Shown here piece by piece: positions 10,645 to 21,205 of a stretch of DNA of 27,299 nt (position 1 is the stretch's first letter; every line of letters starts with the position of its first letter). This DNA is from Hypsibius dujardini (taxonomy: Eukaryota > Tardigrada > Eutardigrada > Parachela > Hypsibiidae): the NCBI GenBank assembly GCA_001579985.1, contig LRSR01007800.1, positions 1 through 27,299 of the forward strand, given 5' to 3'. The position numbers and the translations under genes are program-made. Under the pieces are notes generated by a model. The model had not been told where the DNA came from, made no database searches, and worked only from the letters and a program-made list of their open reading frames with translations.

Positions 10645-11378
10645 ATGAGCGACTTACCGGATGAACTGCTGCAAGAACTGCTACAGTATTTAGACTTCTC
10701 CAGTTGCACTTGTAGGTAACGTACAACCGGCTTGCATGTTTATGTCGAGTTTGTCTGTTTGTTTGTCTATCTTGTCTGTTTGTCTCTCCGTTTGTCTGTC
10801 TGTCTCTCTGACCCTCTTTGTGTGTCTGTTTTTCAGTCTGCCTGCCTGCCTGTATGTCCATCTGTCTTTCTGAATGTCTGTTTTTGTATCTGTCAAATTG
10901 TCTATTTTTCTGCCAACCAGTCTGTCTGAATGTTTGTCTGTCTTGTTTCTCTCTCTCCCTCTTGTCTGTCTGCCTCTTCTTTTGTAGTTTGTCTGTCCCC
11001 TTGTACATTTTCAGTCTTTGGCAGGCAGGTTTGATGCTGTACCGGTGGATTGTCAGCCGTGCTCCTTGATTGGAGGACATTTTGACTAACAGACCGTCAC
11101 CTACTCACAGCACGTACCTTTCCAAGGACTTCGTGCTGGCACTTCCTGCTCGTTTGCTGCCTCAGCTTGCTTTAGCTGGCCTTAATGGATCGGGACGCGG
11201 AACAAGGACAGTGGACCCATGACCATCCGCAACTGGTTCATTCGCCAGCTGGATATGCTGGACATGAGTCTGCCGACGCGGGAGTATTGCGAGGCGATGG
11301 GCCTTCTGGCCTAGCCGTTTCCAGACGAGCAGCTGGAACGGCTGCAGAAGTTCGCGCCCACCGTCAGCAGCAAGAGTA
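10645..11378 (+). pseudogene. F-box-like gene fragment, disrupted
   Basis: An ATG at 10645 opens MSDLPDELLQELLQYLDFSS, which resembles the start of an F-box (LPxELLxxIxxYL), the Skp1-binding motif of SCF ubiquitin ligase adaptors. The frame reaches a possible donor at about 10718. A CTGT microsatellite and then more GC-rich, coding-like sequence follow (FVLALPARLLPQLALAGL, then a different frame with NWFIRQLDMLDMSLPTREY, TAG at about 11310, and DEQLERLQKFAP). The stop and frame change suggest a decayed gene or fragment. The F-box assignment rests on one short motif. Confidence 0.3.
10747..10990 (+). repeat. Degenerate (CTGT)n microsatellite
   Basis: About 240 bp of gtctgttt, gtctgcct and ctctc variants. 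Open frames on both strands here give only low-complexity Cys/Leu/Val/Ser or Arg/Gln/Thr/Asp strings, so they are not genes. The tract lies between the two parts of the F-box-like fragment, where an intron would be. Confidence 0.9.
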
Positions 11379-11386
11379 GAGTAAGA

Positions 11387-11896
11387 GTATTAGAGTAACT
11401 CTGACTTGATGCAGCAGTGATGATTTATTTTTACATACTACGCAGAAAATGTGAGCGTTCAAACTTGTCTTAGCTTTTCAACTTTTCTGCTCGCGATAAG
11501 AATTGCAACGACTCGTTGAATCAAGGTCAGCCGTTCTTTGGTCTTTGGAGGAACATGTTTCAAATTCACGGAATTCAAATTCACGGAAGATCCAATGTTA
11601 GATCCGGGAATGTGATTCCTGGGCCTTAATTTGTTGAGATGACATCTTGTTGAAAAAGGATATCATCGTCTTACCAATGGTCCGGAGCATCATTAAATAC
11701 TGCATAACATGACAAACAAGAGATTCGATGTCTTCTACGTCAGACATCCGACGCTTCCTATGCCTCCTATGCTTCCTCTCCCTTTTGTGCGGGGATGAAT
11801 ATGTACCTTCTCTGTACGTTCAGGTATTATGTTTAACGAAGCAAACAGGTCGAACGAGACATAGGGTAAAAACCCAAAGCAATACCGCCTGAATCG
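11387..11896 (+). other. 5' flank of receptor copy B
   Basis: This is homologous to 138-672. The duplication seam is near 11387, just after a tract reading agtagagtaagagtattaga. A short local repeat (attcacggaa twice, about 11565-11585) and a repeated catgcttcct/cgcttcct motif near 11750-11780 are specific to this copy. No exon is seen. Confidence 0.55.
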
Positions 11897-11940
11897 CCTA
11901 TAATATATTTACAAACTATTCACTTCTAGTGCCGTCATTT
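11897..11940 (+). promoter_or_regulatory. Putative TATA-type core promoter of receptor copy B
   Basis: The string cctataatatatttac lies about 65 bp upstream of the ATG at 11962, matching the arrangement in copy A. The downstream ttagtgctgtgct sequence is also shared. This is inference from position and conservation only. Confidence 0.3.
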
Positions 11941-11961
11941 AGTGCTGTGCTATAAGTTAAC

Positions 11962-14900
11962 ATGGAACGGTCATCATCATTCAAAGGTGCCACAATCCTA
12001 CTGATTGTCATTTGTAATTTTATTAGGCCGGCCACTGCTCAAGATATCGAACTCATCGTATCCCTGCCCTCGATCCCACACTGGATGGCCGATTCGCAAT
12101 GGGTAGGGCCTGCTTTTGACGTCGCAGCTGAGAGAGTGAAGCGCCGCTTTGGTAGCCGCGCCTCGCAAATTCGAGCCACTTATTTGGGCGACGAAACTGC
12201 GGCGAATTGCAACGATTTTTCAGCCCAAAGTGCGCGACGAATCTCGGAATACTATTTTAAAAATGCAAGTATTTCGACTCCTGGTACGTGCTACGCCCTC
12301 ATCACTTCCCGTAAGTGCTGCTGCCATCCGTAAAGGATGCGTGTGGAACAGCATCAAGTTAGTTCATCTAGCTGGGGTTCCAATCCTTCAAGTGCACCGT
12401 GGCATGGGTGCGTGAACCACGCCCAAGAATGTGTTCAAGATTTTCCGTTAGAAAAATAGTTTTGACAGAAAATATGGGAGGGGAAAATATGGGGNNNNNN
12501 NNNNNNNNNNNNNNNNNNNNNNNNNNNNNNNNNNNNNNNNNNNNNNNNNNNNNNNNNNNNNNNNNNNNNNNNNNNNNNCCTCTTGCAAAGTTACTCCCTC
12601 CCGCCCCCTGATGGGGATACAAAGAAATTATGAACTTCGAGCTATTGGGATGGACAAAACCCCTTGGGGGAGGGGCGTATCTGAGTCGTTCAAATACCAC
12701 TTTGTAAATTAACCACCCCCCCCTTTCCCCGTTCCCGTCCGATGAAGTTTGGAAGAAGATTGTAATATAGGCCATGGGATGGGCAAGAACCAATCGGGGA
12801 GGAACCTACTTTACGAGCGAGCGTTATCCAAATTGTCTTAATCTCGCCACTTTGTCAACTCCTTTGATATCTTTCAATACAGGAACTTAAGGTCCGCCTG
12901 TTCTGTTTTCTGCAGCCTGCAATGATGACACTGGAATTTCAAGTTTGGCGAAGGAGTTTGATTGGCCGTCTTTTGACATGTTGGTGATATGAAGCAATAG
13001 TGAAAGATATTTCTGGACACTTACTGCGTGAAGTGACAGTCGCTACAAAATTCACGAAAATATATGAATAGTATATACGTTTGCTTGATTTCTTTCCAGC
13101 CTGCCACTGAGCGACGAAGTGCCACCGTCACCAACGCGGAGTTTGCCTGCCAACGAAATAGCCATTTTCGGCGCAATCTGGGGTTACAGCCAGATTCTAC
13201 TGGAGATCCTGCAGGATTTTGGCTGGTATCATGCGACAATCTTAACCGAAGTGAAACCGGGATTCGGACTTTTCTATGCGCACTTGGAAAGCTCATTGGT
13301 CGCAATGTCGCATATTATTCACATGGAGAAGCGCATTAGTTTGACTCAGCGTATGATCAGCACCGCCGACAGGTTCACCATTCAAGATGGATTATCATTC
13401 GCGAAGACAAAAAGCCGAGGTTCGTGGGGGGGGGGAGACGGACGGACAACTTGCTTAGGTGCTAGCAAAGAAGAGCTGACAATATATTGTTTTTTCATTT
13501 GCAGTTCTGATAATCTTGGCACCAGTGGGGAGTGTTATTCGTATTCTGGTACGTGTCTGGCCTTGAGCTCACGCTACGTCTGTGGTACCAAACTATTACT
13601 ATTCGTTTGTATTCTTTTTGTCAGAAAGAAACACCTTTTGTCGGCATGTCAGATGGCGATTTCGTGAGTATTAATCGAGATATAGTGCTTCCTAGCTGTT
13701 CTAATTATATCTATTCAAAAAACTACAATTAGCCAAACCAATTTACCTTTCAATTAAAGGATGCTTACTTGATGAAGATCCGTAGCTGTCAATCTTCGAA
13801 CGATTATTTATTTTTGTTGCGTTTTGACGTTTAATTTGATTTATTTCTTATTTGTTTACTCAAAACCTAATTACGTAAACTTTTGAGCTTACACGTATCT
13901 TGAAATGAAGACTGAAATCTGAGTTAAGATTTTAGCGCAGTTGTTGTTGTTATCGCTACAGCTTGAGTATCATTGCAAGAATTAATTTCATATTGTTGTC
14001 GCATTGAAGAAAAAGATCCCTAAGACTCTCTCCCTCCATTGGAAATCACATTCTGTAACATGAACATTGGCTTCCTGCAATAATAACCACGTCCGTTCAA
14101 TCATCGGGCTAGGTTTTCATCAACACTCAGCTGGAGGGTAGAAGTGAGGGACCGTCTGGACGCCTCGCCAACTTAGACAATATTGAATTTCAAGTAAATC
14201 ATCCTTTACCATTGCGCATTACTGTATCTCAGCGCTTGCAACACGCAGTGCAAGGCATGAACAGAACGTCTGACAATAATACGTCTTACCCCGGCAAATT
14301 TTAAAATGGTTTTCCTTTTATAGGAGTTTCCAGTATTTCGATCCTTGCTCATGCTTACCTATTATCCTACCGGGCAGGAACTGATGCAGCTCAACGAGGA
14401 AATTGAAACACGAGCGCAGACAGCTTATCACAGTGTCTACCCCAAGAATACAAAGGTCAATGGCAGAGATTGTTTGTCAATCTGTCTGTCTAAGGCATGG
14501 GATCAATTTAAATTTACCGGTTCCTATATCTAGCCACTGGATAATGTCCCGGTCAGGGCTGCATACGACATTGTGGAACTCCTTGCAGCGGTGTTGTACA
14601 CATCTCGTTCTGTAGAGAATTCGTCGAGAGTCACAGCAGAGGGCACGTCAACAGAAAATCCATGCAGTGGTCTGAAATTCGCCAAAGCAACAACAAACAG
14701 GAGCTTCGCTCTCTCCACCGAACCAGCTTTCGTCGACTCGAATCGCATCCGGAACATCGACCTGGACATATTCGCGTTCAACACGACACTGCGTTCCATG
14801 ACAGTGAGTGTGGATTTAGTGATCGGTGAAATGGAAAATGTTTGTATCCGACCTAAAATATGTTTCATTTACCTTAGCCGTAAATTCTGCCAGGTGTGTT

Positions 14901-16029
14901 TCAGCCTAAAAAACGTAGGATTTCTAAATAAACTTCCTGAAGCCTTTTTCCTCTTTAATTGCTAAACAAAATATTATGTTTATTAATAAAAAAAAAATAT
15001 ATGTTTATTAGCAACAATAGTGTACTGACCTTCAAACCCAATTCCTAACCGGCGTCTGTTGAAAGCACTCAAAATCACAAAGTTGTAAAGTCACATAATT
15101 TTGAATACTTAATTGAATACTCGTTAAATTGAGCAGTAAAACATTGTTGAAAAAAGGGAAATTCACTGCTTGAAACGAGTTAAGAGATCCTGTTTCTAGT
15201 CGGTCGGATCATATGACTGGACAAAACATGCCATCATCTGGAACAAAAACTATTCAATCGACTGGCCGACTGTGGGAGGAACACCACCGCTGGATGTACC
15301 CGCATGTGGTTATTCTGGCTTGGAGGGCTTATGCGCTGCAGCCGGTTAGTGTGAAACTCAAATAAAATGGACAATGACCTTTACCCTTGTGCTGTCCGAT
15401 TTTTATAAAAGTACATGGTCAATTTATGGCGGTCAATATTTCAGTTTTCAAATCTTTCAAACAGTAAGAGTATTCAAAGTTCGCTTATTTGCAGCGTTTA
15501 TTTTGCTATTTCAAATTCGCTAATCTCCCTGATTTTGAAGATAAACGAGAAAAGCAGTCAAGGATCTCCTTTCTCGGTTATCTGCTCGCTAATTGTGTGC
15601 ATCTGTCTTGTGAGTGGTCCATGTCACTTGAAAATAACGAAGAAGACACAGCCTCACTAGTCAGGTAAGCCAAGGGGCGTGTTCCCGTATCACCGTTGCA
15701 AGGGCGTGCAAAACCAGGGGGATTAGCGAGTTTGAAATAGCGAAATAAACGCTGCAAGTAAGCGAACTTTGAATACCCTTAGTGTGACATTTTAATAAAT
15801 TTACGTTTTTTTTGCAGCATTACGTCAAACGATAACCGCTGTTGCATCATCGGTTTCAGCACTGCTGGTACTAGGCATAACTTGGGCGGGGTATGTGAGC
15901 CATCGAGGACCTAAGGTTGTTTGCTTTAACATGCCACAATTCTCGGAATTATTATTTTCCAGGTGGAAATTCTTTACCAAGAAGTTGGAATGGTTTCTCC
16001 TAGAGGCAAGGGATTTGACAACGATTTGA
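11962..16029 (+). CDS. NPR-C-like ANF-receptor-domain membrane protein, copy B (11 exons, 521 aa)
   Basis: This is the tandem paralog of the gene at 738-4550, with identical exon lengths: 11962-12310, 12916-12979, 13100-13419, 13505-13548, 13625-13663, 14131-14193, 14324-14455, 14534-14803, 15200-15344, 15818-15890 and 15963-16029. All splice sites are usable, the total is 1566 nt, and no stop is present. Signal peptide and exon 1 residues differ most; exon 8 encodes an identical protein segment in both copies. The C-terminus is again one membrane helix and a short tail (KLEWFLLEARDLTTI). Retaining the early stop in both copies supports it as the true end. Intron 1 contains the assembly gap, and intron 9 contains a 315-bp MITE absent from copy A. 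The role is inferred as in copy A; no kinase or cyclase domain is present. Confidence 0.82.
12495..12578. other. Assembly gap (84 N)
   Basis: A run of 84 N lies in intron 1 of receptor copy B. The corresponding part of copy A is rich in G and C homopolymers. The true gap length may differ, but no exon of the deduced gene falls in it. Confidence 0.99.
15466..15780. mobile_element. 315-bp MITE with ~66-bp terminal inverted repeats
   Basis: The left end (aagagtattcaaagttcgct) and the reverse complement of the right end (aagggtattcaaagttcgct) match over about 66 bp with few mismatches (15466-15531 and 15715-15780). The element is flanked by AGT at 15463-15465 and 15781-15783. The homologous intron of copy A reads straight through (aaacagtctgaaa near 4299), giving the empty site with one AGT. 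No transposase is encoded, so it is non-autonomous. A 3-bp target duplication fits PIF/Harbinger-like elements, but the family is not established. Confidence 0.85.
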
Positions 16030-16371
16030 AGAATAGGTTTATGTTCCAGAATTCAAATTATCATTTGTAACAGTATGGTGTACTGCATGCACCTCTACTG
16101 CACCACATGTGTATGTGTATAAAAAATTGTGTGAGCATGATACATTGATTGATTGATTGTCGGATCTGCTTCTTTCGGGAGAGATGCCATGAAGTCGCGA
16201 GATTGAGACCGTCGGGCGTGCAGCTGGAGATACTCGCGCGTGAAGCCTGTCGTAGGGATGAGAGAGGAGATGTGAAAAGGATCTAATGGATCCTCTAACA
16301 TGCCGTCAGATCAACCATTCTTCGAGTGGAACCAGGTAAGGTAGGTATTCGCAGTGCTTGACCTTTAATCA

Positions 16372-16740
16372 CTTGTAAAGTGATACTCTATCGTCTTCTC
16401 CTGGGAGAAAGCGGGTGTGTGTAAAAGGTGTGAGATGTGAGATGGGAGATAGGGGATGAGATGCCACTGGCAGTGGGAGTGGCAGTGCCCCATTTTGGCA
16501 CGCCGACGTTGGGTTCCCAGACATTCTGTCCTCCCGACCTTGTGTCCTTTTCATGTGTCCCACCCGACTTTCTGTCCCCATACATTCTGTTCATGTGGAG
16601 AGACTGTCTTCAGACATTCTGTCCAGATGGACATTCTTTCCTCACAGACATTGTGGCCAAGCGAAAAGATTGTCCCCAAACATTCTATTGTGGACATTCT
16701 GTCCTCACAGAAATTCTGTCCAGGTGGATACTGTCTGTTA
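16372..16740. repeat. Degenerate minisatellite built on cattctgtcc
   Basis: About a dozen imperfect units of (ga)cattctgtcc(tcac/agatg) lie at 16521-16735, preceded by about 150 bp of other low-complexity sequence. This block replaces the part of the duplication that in copy A holds exons 5 and 6 of the ionotropic-receptor pseudogene (copy A 4896-5880). Open frames across it are repeat artefacts. Confidence 0.75.
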
Positions 16741-16742
16741 CG

Positions 16743-17345
16743 TTTGTAATCGACACTCGATCCCAAAAGGGTGTATCCAGATTGCAAGAATGACTCCATG
16801 TCGGTAAAAGGAAGTCCGGAAGTGACAAGAGTCAAGAAAAACGGGAAAAGAGAACCAATCGCAACTATTAAGCATGTTGACTAGAGAAACCATAGGCAGT
16901 ACAGTGAACGAACGTGGTATCCATCGGTAGACCGGAAGATTATTCCATCTTGACGTATCAGCAAAAAAGGATTAGAGTCACAAAAACGGGCTTCGCTGAA
17001 CAAATTGAAAACGGTATCCGATAATTGAGTGGTAATTTTCGGAGGGCTCAGCTTGACGTTAACTGTTGCAGATTTTGCCGCCGTAATGAGTACTGCATAC
17101 ATAGCAAGAATTGCCGCTGGACTGATCCCGGTGTGCGCGCTGGCTAATTGTCAAAACATCTTCGCAAAATATTTACCACCGCCGGCCGGTATCAAGTTCG
17201 ATTCATCAATTTCAATGATATTTTCAGTCCAATTAATAGTCCAATTAATTAATCCAGTGGATTAATTAGATGAGCAATGGCGATCCTGTCTTTACTTGGA
17301 ATCAGATTACCCGCACCGACGGAGAATGAGATGTCGGGGTTGAAA
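16743..17345 (-). pseudogene. Eroded ionotropic-receptor-like pseudogene, copy B
   Basis: Only parts of exon 3 (about 17345-16992) and exon 4 (16948-16743) remain. Recognisable pieces include FSVGAGNL, IDESNLIPAGGGKYFAK, the TM1 region, the start of exon 4 (DGIIFRSTDGYHVRSLY), and TM3 with TSGLPFTDMESFLQSGYTLL. Lesions are a ~20-bp duplication near 17235-17265 that causes a stop and frameshift, loss of the end of exon 3 with its donor and most of intron 3, and a TAG replacing TGG in TM3. Exons 1, 2, 5 and 6 are missing. It is clearly non-functional. Confidence 0.85.
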
Positions 17346-17584
17346 ATCAAACCATAATACCTTGCGTTGCATGCCTGTGTCGCCGTAGAGGTTAGGTTAG
17401 TCAAGCAAATGTTGTTTTGCGCACATTAATTGCGAACTAAACGAAGCAGGAAAATAATTCAATAAAACACACAAAACTAATTCACGTAGTGCAGCCATAA
17501 ATTCAAGAAGATTTCATAGCCACTCACATTCACTGACAGTCACGGAAAAAGTGTTAAAAGCACAAGAAATATTCAAACCGCTTC

Positions 17585-20145
17585 TCATTTCGATGTACGC
17601 CGAAATTGCCAGGCCAAGAGCAGAGCTGCACCGATGAGAGATTCCATTGACAGTTTTACCTGAACGCCGGAACCTGCAATCGATAACAACACTGTCAAAC
17701 CAAATGCAATGATGTTTCAGAGAACCCTAATGCACCATCAGAAACACGCAAGCAAACGGAATTTGTTTAAGAATAAGTTCCAACGAGGAAACCCGAAAAA
17801 CAAGGTTTAAAAAAACATTTAAATTTAGACTGGATTCCAGCACGTAACAGGATGAAAACGCACATTCACAAGTAACAAAGACATTTTTAAATAGTTACGT
17901 TGCAGACTAACCTGTCCACCCTTCGGACATGCGACAGCTGTTTTGTCCGCCTTCCCACCACTTTTCCCGGAGCTCGGAAAGGACGTGATCTTCTTTTAGA
18001 CTTAAAATTGCACGCGAAATTTTCTCCCGCAGATCCGAGCCAGTTTTTACGGCAATTGCGAAACCGGTTGAGGTGAATTCTCTTCCAATACTGGTGAGGT
18101 TGCAATTCTGACTGACAGCGTCTATCAAAATGGAAGACCACAAATCTTAATGAGTGCGCACAACCAGGGGCTCGTTTACGGTCCAAAAATCAGAACCCGG
18201 AATCCTCACTTTTGGGCCAGAGAGTGGACAAAAAGGGGCAAAAGGCATTTTTTTAAAAATTAAACTTGAAATTCTACCTTTCGTTTCTGATTATTTTGAA
18301 ACCTGTAGTGGTCCGAGACCACCGGGATTTAAAAATGTTTCCAGAACCTTTAGGCTTTGCATCAAATTTAATTCATACTGGAATGTTTCTCACATTCCAC
18401 TGGCAGTTACAGCTGGCGGTGAACTTGTGCGGTTCGCTGTTTACGCCTACAGCCAGTTAGCGTGTAGGACTTAGAGGCCTATCCACAAGGAGGATGTAGG
18501 TGTAAAAAGCAAACCGTAGCAAGTTTCTCCGCCAGCGGTATGAATAATAGCCTGTTTGACTCCAACAAACCTTGAATTTGAAGAAAAACTGACGTTTTTG
18601 AAAAGGTTTTGAAGTCCCAAGGGGAATGTTGGAAATCACCTAACCTCATAAGTTTCATAATGATCAGGAATGAAAGGTCGAACTTTAGGTTCAATTTTGA
18701 TAAGAATGCATTTTGCACCTTCGGCCACCCTTGCCTTATCATGAGGGTTCCTGGTTCCGACTTGTAAGGACCCTGAACGAGCCTCTAGACATGAATAACG
18801 AAATCTAAACATCACAAGCTGCAGTTTCACTAACAGTCGACTAAGTTCGACTCCGCAATGAGCATGTACCGCCCATTGCTCTCGTGGACACGATGGACTC
18901 CTTCCTCGTAGCTTCGCACAAAGCAGTCGTCGCTATTATTCATCATGAATTCATACATTCGCCGGAATGGATCGAATTTGTGAGATTTGAAGAACTGATA
19001 GGTCGATCCCCCAGCAACGACGCCATATTTGATTTCGGTTTGTCCCGCCAGATCTGCAACACTCCGAATGGATTTCGCCTCTGTTGCTAGACGATGTAAA
19101 AAACGCTTTTGAGTCCTAACAGTAAGCAAAATCCTGTTGCTGATGCGCAAATTCTGGCGGAATAATTACTTACTTGATCGCCTAGCGAGGATTGTCAGCC
19201 CGCTTGTCATGAAGGGATAAGTGAAATCCACAACTTGCTCCCGCGCGCGAGTTACTGCGATGTCTCCCATAGTCAGATCAGCTTTCTTTTAAATTGTAAA
19301 TTTAGTCAGCAAATAATTTAAACCATTTTATTGTAGTTGTTAAATTAAATAAAAAATGTGTCATCTGTTAACATTAATAATAATTTTTTTGTAATATTTG
19401 TTATATGCTGGACAGTTTCAGTAAAAAGGGAACATATAGTGCGAAGGTACGAAACAGGCGATTTCGATTACAATTTTCATATTGGTAAAATTTACAAATT
19501 GGCACTGCAGATTCTACTGCTCACAAAATTGAACCAATCATGTAAGACTTACATTCCTGATCACTTCACCGATCATTCCGGTCCAAGTCCAGTTGCCTAT
19601 AAAATTAACTGCCTATCGCAATGGTTCCTTGAATAATACGTGGTCGCACGTAAGGCGTATAACTGCAACATACCCGAACCATTCTTATCAATCTTCTGCA
19701 AAAGGAGAACTGATTAGAAAGACAGCAAACTACCAGAAAGAGATGGTGCCCTTGCTACCTCAGGACTGTGTCATACTTACCACGCCATACTGGTTGTCAG
19801 GTACCAAGCGAATTTCGTAAGTAAAATTAGCTAGGACCGCGATTTTCTCGAGAAGATCTACGGAAAACCCTTTGTAGCGATCGTTGCCCATTCGGCCCGT
19901 CATGTCATAATGTTCCATCACATAGGGTTTCCCCTGACAAACACAGCAGACTGATAAGCTCAGCATTGTGAAACAAAGCCAATAGTAGCGAGAAAGAACA
20001 CCAATTGGCATGCATGTTTTGCTCCACTTACCAATATCGCAGTGACAATTAATGGGCGGTTTGTAATAAATCCTTCGCTTTGAGAAAAATATTGGAGTAG
20101 TAAGAATGGGATTATTCGCACCAATGCGGTTCTAAAATCCGCCAT
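17585..20145 (-). CDS. Kainate-type glutamate receptor ligand-binding domain protein lacking ATD and ion pore (8 exons, 331 aa)
   Basis: Exons 20145-20032, 19933-19781, 19695-19674, 19596-19553, 19285-19174, 19086-18835, 18121-17912 and 17673-17585 total 996 nt in one open frame. Residues 1-25 are a signal peptide. S1 runs from PLIVTAIL through GNDRYKGFSVDLLEKIA, NWTWTGMIGEV and ADLTMGDIAVTRAREQVVDF to ILARRS at residue 148. S2 starts directly at TTEAKSIRSVADLAGQTEIK and includes GGSTYQFFK, EEGVHRV and MLIAES. NCNLTSIG to LREKWW completes it. Glutamate-contact positions known from the family are present (Thr123, Arg126, Ser176/Thr177, Glu227), as is the S2 disulfide pair Cys239/Cys295. TM1, pore loop and TM3 are absent: the intervening intron is only 87 bp and phases match. 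Residues 310-326 form a short hydrophobic tail before RRTSK. Glutamate binding without a channel is inferred. The last exon is the least certain; another frame there gives a TM4-like string. Confidence 0.78.
18168..18786. mobile_element. ~620-bp foldback element (family GGCTCGTT), copy 1
   Basis: The element lies in intron 6 of the ligand-binding-domain gene. The left arm, beginning ggctcgtttacggtcc, pairs with the reverse complement of the right arm, beginning ggctcgttcagggtcc. Matches continue almost to the centre (for example agctggcggtgaacttg at about 18412 against cgctggcggagaaacttg from the other arm), so nearly the whole element is one large imperfect hairpin with a loop around 18465-18495. 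No coding capacity is seen. Confidence 0.78.
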
Positions 20146-20789
20146 GATTTTTTTAGTATATTCAATCAGCTTCAATAATCAGCGGTATTTTTGTTTGATG
20201 CTTGAAAACGGAGAACTAAATCTGGAGGAAAAAACCTCGCACTGAAAGCTTCGCGAAATGATATTTATAGAATGTGATTTATTGTATGTCACGTTCAACA
20301 TGGGCGTGGTAGCATGAGTCTTCCGTTCATGCAGTTCAGGGACAACTTTATGTGATGGATGTGTGATACTGCTGGGGCCTGGAGTTCAATACTTAGGGAA
20401 CCAGACCAGACCGAGCTTGCATGCCATCCAATTATACCCCACCCGTGAAGTTCGCCAAACAGACGTTAGTATGCGAGACAATTTTCTAGTCGTGTCTGGT
20501 GTGAGAAGATGTAGACACCCCCGTCCACAATTCTATGTAAAATGACAGCTTCGAGGGTCAAAATATGGTGGAACTCCAGTTGCAAATCTACCACCAATTG
20601 CCAAGACGAGGAATGCTTGGTGCGTCGGTTGCCCCTAGATCCTTTAGTATGTATGTAGTAAGTACTGAATATTTTGCGGCCATGGAATAACCCTTTACTC
20701 AGGCGTCGTAGAAGACTCGCAATTGCTTCAGAGTAAGTGTTATGGTACACATGTGCTATGATTGCCGTAACAGGAAGTTAGAGGGTCCA

Positions 20790-21090
20790 TCCATGGGGAA
20801 AATGTGGCTACCGTGAGTATCGTGAGTGCCGTGGAAATTATCGGGTATCGTTGTTACCAGTGGGAACAGTTGCTACCATTGGGTGCCGCTGATACCATTT
20901 GGTACTGTGGCTACCATTCGGTATCGTGGCTACCATTTTGCACCGTTGTAGCAATGGGGTACCATCGAGACCTTTAGTCACTGTTGCAACCATTGGTTAC
21001 CGCTGCTACCTTTTGGTACCCTGGTCACTATGAGGCACTCCAGTGTTACAATTGGTTATCCTAGCTATCAATCAGCACCCTTACTACCAA
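20790..21090. repeat. Degenerate ~19-20-bp minisatellite (gctaccattgggtaccgt-like)
   Basis: About 15 imperfect units follow the pattern gct-acc-att-(t/g)gg-tac-(c/t)gt, for example ttgctaccattgggtgccgc at about 20869 and gtggctaccattcggtatcg. Substitutions are common, so the array is old. Both ends fade into unique sequence. Confidence 0.75.
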
Positions 21091-21205
21091 TGAGGCTTGG
21101 CGAGTTATGAAGCAAAGCTTATAGCAAAGCCTAGCGGATAGTTATGCAGCATGTTTCATTAGTTAGCTGATGTTTTAAACACATTATCTACACCGCCTCA
21201 CACCA

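Noticed and set aside
10595-11080. 161-aa open frame on the - strand and shorter frames on both strands
   Set aside because: The translation is low-complexity Arg/Gln/Thr/Asp or Cys/Leu/Ser produced by the CTGT microsatellite.
16369-16835. Several overlapping open frames on both strands
   Set aside because: They arise from the cattctgtcc minisatellite and have no counterpart in copy A.
17620-17673. Alternative last exon frame (LGLAISAYIEM, TM4-like) of the pore-less receptor
   Set aside because: It requires a frame change, or a second acceptor at about 17659 giving a hydrophilic-interrupted helix. The direct frame ends cleanly at TGA 17585, so it was kept as the model with reduced certainty.
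18154-18830. Open frames inside the intron of the ligand-binding-domain gene
   Set aside because: They fall in the foldback element, where both arms are open by symmetry, and they show no domain.
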